A DNA stretch of 64,000 nucleotides from the NCBI GenBank assembly GCA_037367355.1, contig CM074696.1, positions 2,046,001 to 2,110,000 on the forward strand, written 5' to 3'. Source of the stretch: Neoscytalidium dimidiatum. Lineage: Eukaryota > Ascomycota > Dothideomycetes > Botryosphaeriales > Botryosphaeriaceae. The notes under the pieces are model-generated. The model was not told the origin of the DNA. It was given only the letters and a program-made list of their open reading frames with translations, and searched no databases. Positions 52,464 through 62,911 of the stretch are shown here, in pieces. Numbering within the stretch: the stretch's first letter is position 1; every line of letters begins with the position of its first letter. The translations under genes were made by a program, and so were the position numbers.

Positions 52464-53889
52464 CTATGTATAGTAGGGGTGCACTTTTCTGCTCCTGATC
52501 GCAGCCCTGTACCTCGCAACCAATACCTGCACCTCCTCATATTTCCACTACTACCATTAGCCTTCCAACTGGAGAGGAAGAGTGCACAAACGCTTACCCC
52601 GAGAACATGCGTGCAGAGATACATCGCCCAGCCCTCTGCACCCTGGAAACAGTAGAGCAAGTGCCACTTCCCGATCTCTTTCAGCCTCGGATCACTGCTC
52701 CAGGGACCGATTGGCACCTTGTAGTCAATCTGGTGCACGTCTTCAAATCCGGCATCAATCATGCGCTGCTTCATGTCCTTCCAAATATCCAGCGTTCTCC
52801 CAAAATTGGGTGAGTCGGCGGCGTTGATGAAAAGCGGTCCCCATTCTTTGAGCACGGGGTCCTCGTATTTCTCCAGCGTATCATCGTCGCAGCGGGTAAG
52901 GATAGACATCTCAAGCTGCTGGAACCAGCCGCCTGGCTTCAGCGATCTAAAGGCTTGTTCGTAGTATTTGTTCCAGTTATCGATGCTGCCGTAGAGCATG
53001 CGCGTGTGGATAAAATCGAAATGGTTTGCTGGGAAAGTCCATTCTTCCGTGGCGTCGTCGAGTTCGAACTTGCAGTTTGGGGGCCTGTTGCGGTACTAAT
53101 CAGCGCTTCTGTGGTTACTTAACTTCGTCAATCGGCCGTCAGCAGGGCTTTTTTACAGCATGGTGGGCTGGATTGGTGACAGATCCGTGCCAATGACCTC
53201 GGCGCTGGGGAATTCGTCTGCAAAATCTCTACTCAGGGTGTCAGCACCAATCTCCAGGGCTACTCTCGAGCTAGGATCAATGCGGCCACGACGTACATGG
53301 CCCAGATACCAGTGCCAGTACCAACATCCAAGACTCTCTGACGTTTGCATTAGACACTGTCCATCTGAGAGGTAGTCGTGAGAGTATACCTGAGGATTCT
53401 CGCCGATTGGCGCCAAAAATAGCTTATCACCAAGGACCATTCTCAGCATGTGGTGCCTACGGATGCCTTAGGAAAGCCGCCATCAATTGAGGGAGGAAGG
53501 ATTCAAATTTACCCGATGTCCAATTGGTCGTTCTGAGTGTCGTCATTTGGACCCCTGGATACGGTTTTTGCTTAGCGCCAACTCTCCTGCTCGATCAGCG
53601 CTTGAGCTGATACCGTACCAGTATGCGCCTTCTTTCCACTTTTGGTACCGCCGCCCGTTTTCATATCGGTGACGCCAGATGGTTGAGGCTATCGATGTCG
53701 TGTCGCTGAGCTCATCTTCACCAATGGCAGAATCGTCTTCATCTTCATCCTGCAAGGTTTGTCAGACTTTTGGCAGTCGAGGCCGAGTAGCGGGGTGTTA
53801 TTTTGTACAATCGGGATGTTGTTGACAGGCTCACTCGACGGAGCAAAATCGGGCGGGGAGCCAGGGGTGGGGCGAGGAGGGGAAGACAT
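52464..53889 (-). CDS. LaeA-like SAM-dependent methyltransferase
   Basis: Eight exons assemble in frame to 334 residues: 53889-53809, 53749-53619, 53554-53513, 53456-53390, 53337-53297, 53228-53157, 53084-52598 and 52547-52464. Order: a disordered Pro/Ser start, an acidic stretch (DEDEDDSAIGEDELSDTTSI), RRYQKWKEGAYWGPND, LDIGHHMLRMVLGDKLFLAP, the SAM-binding motif I RVLDVGTGTGIWAI, EFPSAEVIGTDLSPIQP (motif II), PPNCKFELDDATEEWTF, FDFIHTRMLYGS, and FRSLKPGGWFQQLE. The final exon WKYEEVQVLVARYRAAIRSR and HPYYT is typical of this family. LaeA-like proteins are nuclear or cytosolic; some regulate secondary metabolism, many have no known role. The exon 1 donor (GTACAA) is the least certain splice site. 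Confidence 0.88.
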
Positions 53890-55458
53890 GGTGAGAATAA
53901 GCTCGCCGGGTGACTAGGATTTTGGCAGCGGCTGCTCCCGCGCGCCACCAACAGAAAAAAGACGCGGACGGGCAGAAAAAAAAAAGGCAGAGAGCAGGAA
54001 GCCTCGTGTAACGGGCCAGGACGGAGGCGGGGGGAAGGCGGTCGCTGAAGGTTATGAAATCGGGGAACGCGGGCCCTTATTTTTCTGCACGGCTGTGCTC
54101 CGATCGCCCTGAAGGGCCTTTGCCTTCCCTCACTCCCGGGCCACGTCGCGAATTGGAACTCGTGCCGAGCGCATCGCGTGAGGGCTGTCCGATTCTTCTT
54201 TCGGCAGCTCCCTAGCTCAGCCCTGCAACGTGGTTGGCGCAGCTCCGCATGGGACGCGCGCTGGGTGCCCCGGTCGCGTCTCCGGGCCCACAGATTCCCA
54301 CCGTCGATAGAGGCGTCGACGGCTGTTCTCTCGGTCCATATTCAGTTGCATGCGCGATTGCGAGTCATGCTCTGTCAGAAGACACTCAGGCTACGTGACA
54401 TATCGTTTTCTGGAATGTAGCTGTAGTGTCAATAGGATCACGCAGGTAGAGTGATCTGTAACGCAAGCGCTGCATATCGAATGCAGGCCCATGTCAGGAC
54501 ACCTGCATACGGTTTCCCCGCATTTGATCATGGTCTGGTATTCGCGGAGTAACATGACCATGAACGCGTGGATGCCTATGATGCCGGCCCCGAAAGCTTT
54601 GTATCTTCACATGTTGTTATATCTTTTGTTTCAATATTTTAGCAACATCCACGTCCGGCAACTGGTCCAACGCTGCGCGCTATTTTCACTTACTGTTGTG
54701 TTGCTTCTAGCATCGACTTCGTATATGCAAGAGTCATTGCATTGACGGCTCGTGTTCATCGGGTTCACCATTGCGCTGGCTTTCCAAGCCTGGTTCTTGG
54801 CTGACAAAACCGGAGAAGGGTGTATGGGAAGCAAATCAGGATCATATCGTATATGAAATGATCTTTCAGCCATTGATAGATGATGGACTCTGGATGCAAG
54901 TTTTCATGAAGCCAGAAGTCCCTAATTCATACGCGCCTGTAAGATACTTCACAACAATGCTTGTAAAATGTTCGTGTGGTAGATCAATGTCGAATGCCGC
55001 CTTTCGCTGTAAATAGTACATAGATTTTATGCCCATGCAAGTCCAATGTATGATTCCTGATATAGCGTAGCTTTAATGCTTTTACATTCGAGTATGAATT
55101 ACCCGGTAACATTAATCCGAATGAATTTTCAACTACTGATTGTAACTGCCTAGGTCTCCTTTGCGGCGATCAGGACATTCAGCCCCCAATATTCTCATAG
55201 ATATATTACCCCTACAAGGCAAACAGCTCGTTTAGCATGATTTTTCTCGCTGTCTTTGAAGAGAAGCGTGCGCGGCGGTAAATCGGCCCTGCACCAACTA
55301 TTCTCAGTCAGAAAAGCCCAGTTTCACCACAAAGTTCTTTACACCTACAACCTCCCCACTTGATTATTCCGTCTTCCGGTACAACATCTAAACGGGCTTT
55401 AGATGTACAGCAAACTCGAACAGAGCCGAGCATGGATGGAATGAATCCCTCCCTACTT
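53890..55458. other. Intergenic region
   Basis: About 1.6 kb. The first 400 bases are GC-rich and hold the methyltransferase promoter. The remainder is AT-richer with short broken frames that I cannot assign. Confidence 0.35.
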
Positions 55459-57552
55459 TACGAAGACAGAATCCAACAGACTACGGTGGTAAGAACCAAT
55501 AGCACCACGGAACCAAACATAGCTGCCGGAGTCAGTAGCAGGTTCTTAAGTCAGATTCACCTATAGTAAACTTGAATCCATAATACGTCCGACTTGCTGC
55601 GAATTGACTTATGATACCCCCTGCAATATCTTCTTCCGCTTGGAAAGCTATGGCGAGTAATGTCTGCGAATTATGAATGGCAATATAACCTCCAAAGGCA
55701 GTTGAAAGGAATAGGATTGGTCGAATCGTTTTCCCTCCACCAACGTACAGCGCAGCCGTGCCCCAGCCTTTTCCATCCTCCCCTATTATGTTCGCTAAGG
55801 TGATATCTTAAGTCAAGAAAATGTGGAGGGTTGAATATAGTAGCTGAGGACCGCTGGATAGAATGTTCATCCCAGACTCAGTTGGATCTTGAACTAGCGG
55901 AAAGGGATAGTATTCTACATCATCTGTGACAGTGAATGCCTGAACGCCTTGAAAATCATAAGAGGACGTTTCCCTCAGGAAATAAAGGGGGCAGACTATG
56001 GCGCTTACTAAGCAGAGGCTTAAAGCCAGCAGTTGCGTAAGAGCTGTCCGCCTAAGTATGAAGAGGAGCGGTTTCTTGTGCTTGGTTGGTAAAAACCGGA
56101 GCCGCAGAATCGCTTGAACGTGTTATCTGGTTGAGCTCTTGACACTTCTGGGAGTGTCCCATCTCCTCGCCTGTGTTGAAATGCTGGCTGTTCGTGCACT
56201 ATTTATGGCATTGATGATGTACCGGGCGTGGATGTGCGTCCTCGCCGGTCAGCATGCGCTCGCTCGCCAGATTAACGGGTCGAATCCTTCAAGCGACCAG
56301 TACATCGCCGAAAGTAAGACGTTGGGGGTTTCTTTTGTTCCTGGAGGCGATATTTACGGATGCAATGTAGATCGCCTTGAGAAGCAAGCATGCTGTCAAG
56401 ATCCACCCTACTTTCATGCGAAAAACAAGATCGCAGTGATCTTCGTGATTTGATGAGATGCAGGCAATGCTGATAAGAGAACAATCGCTGACCTCTGAAA
56501 GAGTCAATTTTACTCGGTGTTTGGTTAGAACAAGATAGGAGTTGTAATGGTAGTAACCCATGGTGTCATTGAACTCTGGGTAATTGCCATATGGGCAAAA
56601 GGACTGTTCAGACTAACTAGTCAAGAGACGAGCTGTTTTCGTGCCAGTAGCTAGGATTGAATTATAAGAGTCCATTGGGATAATTGAACTTTGTCCAAGG
56701 CTAAAGATGCAATCGTCGCCGAATTTCACGTCGTGTTCCATGTTTGTAGCATTTCTTACTGGCTTTTCTTGGACTTGTACTGGAGGACGATACACGGCAA
56801 AGCCGATAAGTGGGAATTTGCTAAAGCATGAAGAGGCTGTCCTCGTGATTAGTCAGGTTTTGTCTCGTTCTTCCAGCTCAGAGGGGGTGATTGTGTTGCT
56901 CAATGCGAGGGTGGTGGTATACCAAGGAAGTGAAGACTAAGAGCAGCCAACATATTCAGCGCCGATTTTCCCCATTGATTTTGTGATTGATGGTCAGTGG
57001 CGAGTATATACCCACTCGGGCATCTCCGTATTTGGATAAAACGCGGCGCAGGTCGCCTATGTTTAAGGAGGTGACAAGATGTTGGTAGGTATTGGACAGT
57101 TCCAGGATGATAGTAACCGCAACGTTGACGAAAGCTTTGAACATCTAGAGCAGGCACTCAATGGCCATATAAAAGCTGATACAGACCTCACTCTGCACCA
57201 TCATGGAGGAGCATTTCCCGCGACCGATAGCGATGGCCGAGGAGTTCGAAGAGACTTTGACAGTGTGCCGAGGAGCAAGATAAATGCATCAAGCTGTCAT
57301 AGCCACAGCAAACACCGTGCCGAGGGCAGCCATCATCCCGACAGAGCGGTATACTAACATCTGGTGTTCCCACACGCCCGGGGCCGGGCAGGTGGCTGCC
57401 CTCTCGCCACTCATCAGTTCGGAAAGACCAAGCAACGGCTGACATTGCAGTTCCATGGGGGAAGACTCTTCTTCTCTAACAAAACTGGAGGGATCTTGAC
57501 GCCCTTCTTGTTGGTAGCTTGGTGCTTCATTCGAAGTCCTGTTGGTTCCCAA
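55459..57552 (-). pseudogene. Large multi-pass membrane protein of unknown family, decayed
   Basis: Ordered protein-like blocks run down the minus strand in shifting frames. They are ELQCQPLLGLSELMSGERAA and YRSVGMMAALGTVFAVAM (57.3-57.5 kb), FKAFVNVAVTIILELSNTYQ and LRRVLSKYGDARVGIYSP (about 57.0-57.1), FPLIGFAVYRPPVQVQEKPV and DDCIFSLGQSSIIPMDSYNS (56.65-56.82), a TAG at 56613-56615, then FCPYGNYPEFNDTMGYYHYN, VGWILTACLLLKAIYIASVN, LRRTALTQLLALSLCLVSAI, PLVQDPTESGMNILSSGPQL, TAFGGYIAIHNSQTLLAIAF, and a final helix LLTPAAMFGSVVLLVLTTVV ending at 55459. At least three in-frame stops and several shifts occur. The hydrophobic pattern indicates a membrane protein of 600 or more residues with a large extracellular part. 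I recognise no named family. Confidence 0.6.
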
Positions 57553-58545
57553 GGAAGGATGAACTTAGGACACTGTTTGCTCTCTGCTTCCTTCATTGGG
57601 GCTTCGGCAATCATATCGATAGCTAGAGGATCGTCGAGCCTGCCCGACGTGATAGGACAAAGACATTGTGAATAACAAGTTTCCTAATGAACAGTGTGGC
57701 ATAGGGTGCGGACAGCTATCAAAAAGGGACTAGCACCTGAAAGCATGAGTGGAGGATAAGGTCAAGCCCCTTTGTAATGAAGAAAGAGCTTCAATGATGT
57801 TACACGATTACCACCTGACATATGCTTACCACTACGACAGGATAAGCACCTACGCGCTTAGGAATAAAACTCTCCCCTTTCTACCCACCAAAAACATGTG
57901 AGCTGAATTTCAGCTGACAATTCGGGGCAAACTGGTAGTATAAATACAGCTACAGCCTACTAGATTCGAGCATTGCATACATTTCAAGAACAAGATTGGA
58001 ATGTTCAAGCTGGCATATTCCGCGTCATTAAGCTTCGCTGCTATCTAATAAGCGGGAAATCCCTCGGTCCGAGATTGTCAGCCCTGCAAGACACCTTTTT
58101 GGCCTATGAAATGACTGTCGCCTGGATATGCCTTATCTCCTATCCTTGTTCCTGTGTTGTTGTAATACATTGTCGAGGACGCACAGTAGAGAACGATATG
58201 TGGAGCCCGGAGTGTGTAAAATCATAGATCAGACTTTGCCTCTCTTATTCCAATAGTGATAACTGAAGGGGCGGTCATGTGGCAATCACCTTAGAGTATA
58301 GTAGCCATCCGAGTTCAGATGAGAAGGCCGACGTACCAACTCTGCGCCAAACAGGCTCAAGCTTCCTATTACAGCTTCGCTAGAATCTAGGCCTCGGATC
58401 CAACAGAAGCGGGCCGCCGTCGGCAGCCTGTGCCACCACTGCAGTACCATGCGCCCCGCAAGGCCCACAGCATTTCCCAAGCACAGCGGTCTTCTCCAGC
58501 CCCTCGCATTCCGTGTTTTCCCCCCACAGCCCAGCCTCTTCGTTA
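57553..58545. other. Intergenic region
   Basis: About 1 kb without a supported gene or repeat. Confidence 0.4.
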
Positions 58546-59730
58546 TCAAGCTTCCGGCGCCGTATCGATCCACCCCACATTCCCAAACTCGCCGCTGAAC
58601 GGCCACTGAAACACCTTCTCCAGACTGTCGTACGGCGCATACTCAGCCTCGCTCAGCACCCTCGTCACATTCGCCGCCAGCCTCCCCGTCAAATTCCAAC
58701 CGGGCCCGAAATCGCCGTACTCGGCCATGAACGTGTAATTGTTCGTCCGCGGGTCCGTCGCGCCCCAAGGGACGTACCCGCTCGGGCGAATGCTGTCGTC
58801 CAGCGACGTGTTCGCGAAGATGGAGCGGTGCTGCGCGTTCCACGGGCGGCCGAGCGCGCACTGGCCAGCGATGGCCAGCGACGAATTGGCCCTCTCCACC
58901 ACGCCGTCGTGGACGTACACGCCGTACGCGTTCGCGAATGTCGTGTTCGTGCCCTTCCAGGCCGCGATGCCGCCGCCGCACGACCGGAGCAGCAGCGTCG
59001 AGCCCTGGAGCCAGGCGGTCCCGAAGCCGTACAGGAAGTCGGTCTGGCCGGCGACGATGGACGCGTGGACGTACGCGTTGCCGAGCTTGCCGACGTAGAC
59101 GGTGTCCTGGTAGCTGTAGAGGCCGCAGAAGTAGAAGCCCGCGTTCGCGTAGCTCACGCTGATCGCGAGCGCCGGCCCGGCCGAGTACGGCGCGTAGTCG
59201 TTGACGAAGTCGATGTTGTACGCGCGGAAGTCGGCGTTGCCGAAGGGCGTGTCTGCCGGGACGGCGTAGCCCGTGGGCCCGCTGCCGGTGAAGCTGGCTT
59301 CGAGGGTTGGCGCGACGGTCAGCGCCGAGGTGTAGGCGTTGTCGAAGCTGTTGACGGCGTTGCCGGTGGCGGAGCGCCAGAGGAGGGTTACGCTGTTGGT
59401 GGAGGCGTTGTTTGGGGAGGCCGTTTGGCCGAGGAGCGTGACCGGGCCAGGACGCGTGATGTTGACCTGTTCGACGTAGGTGCCGGGGAGAATGAGGATC
59501 GTGGCGGGTGTGGTAGTGTTGCCGAGGGAGAGGATGGCGGATTGGATGGAGGTGAAGGTGCTGCTGGTGTTGCTAGCGGCGACGGTGCTGTTGGGGCTCA
59601 CAAGCAACGTACCGGGTGCGCAGCCGGAAAGGGGGTCGGCGGTGGGGGCCTGGCATTCCGCACGACTGTAGGTGAGAGCTGGTGAAGCGAAGAGGAGAGA
59701 GGAAAGCAGAAGATATTTGAAAGGCGTCAT
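58546..59730 (-). CDS. Secreted pectin methylesterase, family CE8
   Basis: Single exon. The ATG at 59730 is preferred over an in-frame one at 59766 because it opens directly on a signal peptide (MTPFKYLLLSSLLFASPALT), giving 394 residues. CE8 landmarks: FTSIQSAILSLG, ILILPGTYVEQVNI, TLLWRSATGNAV, FRAYNIDFVNDYA, GFYFCGLYSYQDTVYV (the QDT motif with the proton-donor Asp), QTDFLYGFGTAWLQ (the DFxFG-type nucleophile motif, here DFLYG), and ALGRPWNAQHRSIF (LGRPW, the substrate-binding Arg/Trp). Many N-glycosylation sequons suggest an extracellular glycoprotein. The enzyme removes methyl esters from homogalacturonan, making it a substrate for pectate lyases such as the PL3 at 48.3 kb. Intact. Confidence 0.93.
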   Translation of the reverse strand: MTPFKYLLLSSLLFASPALTYSRAECQAPTADPLSGCAPGTLLVSPNSTVAASNTSSTFTSIQSAILSLGNTTTPATILILPGTYVEQVNITRPGPVTLLGQTASPNNASTNSVTLLWRSATGNAVNSFDNAYTSALTVAPTLEASFTGSGPTGYAVPADTPFGNADFRAYNIDFVNDYAPYSAGPALAISVSYANAGFYFCGLYSYQDTVYVGKLGNAYVHASIVAGQTDFLYGFGTAWLQGSTLLLRSCGGGIAAWKGTNTTFANAYGVYVHDGVVERANSSLAIAGQCALGRPWNAQHRSIFANTSLDDSIRPSGYVPWGATDPRTNNYTFMAEYGDFGPGWNLTGRLAANVTRVLSEAEYAPYDSLEKVFQWPFSGEFGNVGWIDTAPEA

Positions 59731-60411
59731 GATGTTAGCTAAGGGTTTGGAATCAAAGCCAACCATGGCGGCGGGAACTCAGGGGACGGCCACTAGAGAA
59801 GAAAACTCGCGGCTGTCGATCAATTTTGTACCTGGGAGCCGGGACTTATCGTTTCAGCAGCTGCGTGGAATCCACCGTAAACCGGGGAATTGGACATGAT
59901 TGCAGGGGAGAATAGAGGGGTCCGTAGGTGCCGATATGGAGACACGGATCTTCTTGCGGCGGCAAACATGCAAGCAATTGCGGAACAGCAGGCATTCTGG
60001 TGCTAGCAAGATGGAAGATTTCCCAGGATGTGGCTTGTCCGGGGAAAGTGTGGGGTTTAGCCGGACCTGGGGTATGCAGGGGTATTGCCGCAACGGCTCA
60101 TTTATTCCACCAGTAGCTTGCCGCACTGGCCCTGACGAGTCGGCGCCGAGGCTCGGGCCAAGGGGCAGCTTTGCGTAAGCTTTGGCGAAGCAAATAATGA
60201 GGGATTGGCTATGTCTTAGTGATGATCATTTGATCCTTTGTCGTGGACAAGTAACTTTGTTTCAGGTACCGCATATCGGATCCGAGACTCCTTAAACATA
60301 ATAATCCCTCATGATGCATTCAGTCAGTAGTCACGAAATTCGTATTCTGTATGCCTAACTGACTTATAGCCCCGAAGAGTGTGCGCCTTTCTGTTACGTT
60401 TCCTCCACAAG
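59731..60411. other. Intergenic region
   Basis: About 680 bases with the promoter of the pectin methylesterase and the 3' end of the GST gene; nothing else seen. Confidence 0.4.
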
Positions 60412-61198
60412 TCACTTCTGCTGGTACTTCTCGCTGGTACCAGTCTTGACCGCAGGCCTCTCGGCGATCCTGTCGATCCACTTCAGCAAGTGAGGGAATT
60501 GTTGCACATCTTCCTTAGTGAGTCCGCTAAACTCCCACTTCGCGATCCATGGCCAGGTGCCGATATCCGCAACGCTGTACTTGCCCTTCCCTTTGCCGGC
60601 CAGGTAGTCGCGAGGCTCGCCGGTGTACTTGCCCGACAAGTGGATTTCAAGGACGCCGTAAACGCGGAGGGTCTCGTTGCGGAAGCGCTCGATGGCGTAC
60701 GGGATCTTCTCCTTGGCGAACTTGCCGAAGTGGTTCAGCTGACCTTGATAGGGAGCACCGCTGCCTGTATCAAAGCTTATCAGCAGCCGTGGACATGGGT
60801 AGGGCGGAATTAGAAATACCGTGCCAGAAGAAGAGCCACTGAAGTGCCTGGCTGCGCTCGAGTTCGTCCTTGAAGCCAAAGACATCGTCCTTGTCGTACT
60901 TCTTGAGGAGATAGAGAAGCTCGGCCGAGGTCTCCATAACCGGGAAGGGAGGGTTCTGGGTGTTGTCGATGATGATGGGAATTCGACCATTTGGATTCAG
61001 ACGCAGGAACCAGTCCTTCTTTTGCTCATTGGTCATGATGTTAATCAGAGTAGTGGTCCAGGTGGTCCCATAGACCAGGGCAAGCTCCTCGAGGAAGATC
61101 TGGACTTTCTGGCCATTGGGAGTGCTCTGAGTCACGAGATGCAGTCCCTTGGCGTTCTTGACGTCGGCTGGGGTATCGTCGCCGTAGAGGTGAGACAT
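60412..61198 (-). CDS. Glutathione S-transferase (Ure2p/GTT-like)
   Basis: Two exons, 61198-60820 and 60764-60412, join in frame to 243 residues. The thioredoxin-fold half has LHLVTQSTPNGQKVQIFLEE, LRLNPNGRIPIIIDN (cis-Pro) and PFPVMETSAELLYLLKKYD, with the ETSA glutathione-binding segment. The helical half has ELERSQALQWLFFWHGSGAP, KEKIPYAIERFRNETLRVYG, YSVADIGTWPWIAKW (the N-capping box region) and FPHLLKWIDRIAERPAVKTG. It should conjugate or reduce electrophiles with glutathione in the cytosol. The reading frame stays open for 118 codons upstream of this ATG, to 61552, with a basic, Arg/Ser-rich stretch, so a longer, possibly mitochondrial form cannot be excluded. The start used here matches the usual family length. 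Confidence 0.92.
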
Positions 61199-61765
61199 TG
61201 TGCGAAAACAAGCTCCCTTGTGCTGAGTGAACTGGCGTGCAGCAGCTGGCCGATTCGCGACAAGGCGAAATAAGGTGCGGCTGAAAGACAGGGTTGGAAT
61301 CGGCTCAAGCCGAATATGAGAAAGCGGATTGATGGAGTGAGGATGGAGGAGCTGAAGAGCAGAAGAAAACTTGCAAAGCCAGAAGTGACGCGATATAAGC
61401 TGGTGATGAGACAAGAGCACTGGCATGAAGGGCGTACCCCGCAGCATTAGTAAGCGAGAGCTGCCTGCCCCGCGCTCCGGTGCTGACCTAAAGTCCGAGA
61501 AGACCGACCAGCGAAGCTGCTTACCATCTCTTCGTCCCGGTTCTCCTGACAAATATATGCTTCTTCACAACTAACTTCTTCCCGTCTGTAAGCTCAGTGA
61601 CGCAGCAGGTTGCACAGGACATTCCGCTTTCTACAGAGGATTCGCGCAGGGTCCGCAGCCAAGAGCGAAATACTGAAAGCCTGTCACACTCAGCGCTTGA
61701 AAATTGATCGTATTTGATTTCATATTTTGCTTTCTATCTCATCCCATCACGTCTGTCTATTCAAT
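61199..61765. other. Upstream region of the GST gene
   Basis: About 570 bases containing the GST promoter or 5' extension and the 3' end of the Asp-box gene; no other gene. Confidence 0.4.
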
Positions 61766-62911
61766 TCAAGCAGCAACATTGACAGTGCTAGCTGTCACCT
61801 TGTTGTTTTGTCCATTCAGGACACCGCCGCCAACTATAAGGACGTCTTCCTCCGTGGGCAACACCAGCAGACTGCGCGTGTACGAGACAGCTTCAGGCGT
61901 TGCCAGATCGACCCAGGCATCAGGGTGGCCAAGGGCGCGGTTGATGAAGACCTGCGAGTTTGTGCCCGAGCTGACCACGATGGTGCCGTTCTCACCACCA
62001 GCAGGAGTCCAGACAACATAAGGAGAGCCGACGGGAACGGTGTTGGACTGCGTGCGGATCACTTGGCCCGGCGCCTGGTCAAAGAGGAGCGGGTCCTCGG
62101 ACAGACGGTAGTAGACGGCGAAGTCGGCCTCTTCGGCGCCGTAGAACTCGTATGTGAGGATGTATTGTCCGTTTGGCAGGTGGGCGATGGTGGTCATGCC
62201 GGGACGCCAATCGTATGTATCGTAGGCTACATCGTCGACGACATCTCCCCAATTGACGAGATCGCTCGAGACTTGGTGAACAAGCTTCTGGCCGTGAGCC
62301 GGGTCGCGCTGGTCCGAGTAGTATGTGACGATCTGGCCGTTGTACTCCAGGAAGAAGGGCTCCCAGACTGGGGTCTCGCCGTTGTTAGGTAGACCACGAC
62401 CTCCTCTGGCGACGGAAGAAACGAATTCCCAGGTGAAGCTTGGATACGTTAGAAAGAGAACGATGGACAGTGCGACGGGTTACAATTCGACCTACCCTCT
62501 GTCCCTGCTGGCGTAAATGTCGATCTTGGTGAAATTGAGATCTGTGGGCAGAGCATTGCCGCCCAAGAGGATGGTGCCAGCTTCGTAGTCGCCGTATGGA
62601 GCCTTAAGCTCGTAGAGGAACGGCTGGTAGCGGTTGCCCCAGTTGTTCACGGTATCGTTTACCTTAGCGATTTCATACCAAGTCTCTCCCTGGTCGTCGG
62701 AGCGGAAGACAGGATACCACACCAGCGGCGGCTCAGGCGAGTAGTTTTCCCACGTGGCGAGGAGAGCATTCTCCTGCTCGAGGTACAAGGTCCTGGCGTA
62801 CAGAGTCCTGGGAATGTTGTAGTCGGAAGGAGGCGTGAAGATGACGACATCTTCAAGAGCCTGAGCTAGGCGCGACACGGCCGCAAGGGCCAGAGTAAGA
62901 GAGAAGCGCAT
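61766..62911 (-). CDS. Secreted Asp-box (BNR) glycosidase-like protein, GH93-like
   Basis: Two exons, 62911-62496 and 62438-61766, join in frame to 362 residues. A signal peptide (MRFSLTLALAAVSRLAQA) precedes a beta-propeller-type sequence. Two Asp-box repeats are visible: RSDDQGETWYEI and ASRDRGFTWEFV; the second is created by the splice. Further segments: YARTLYLEQENALLATWENY, TPVWEPFFLEYNGQIVTYYS, YDWRPGMTTIAHLPNGQYIL. These fit fungal sialidase-fold secreted enzymes, most like the GH93 exo-arabinanases, which trim arabinan side chains of pectin. The family call is by memory of motif layout, so BNR-fold is firm and GH93 is probable only. With PL3 and CE8 it makes a third pectin-related secreted protein in the window. 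Intact. Confidence 0.8.
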
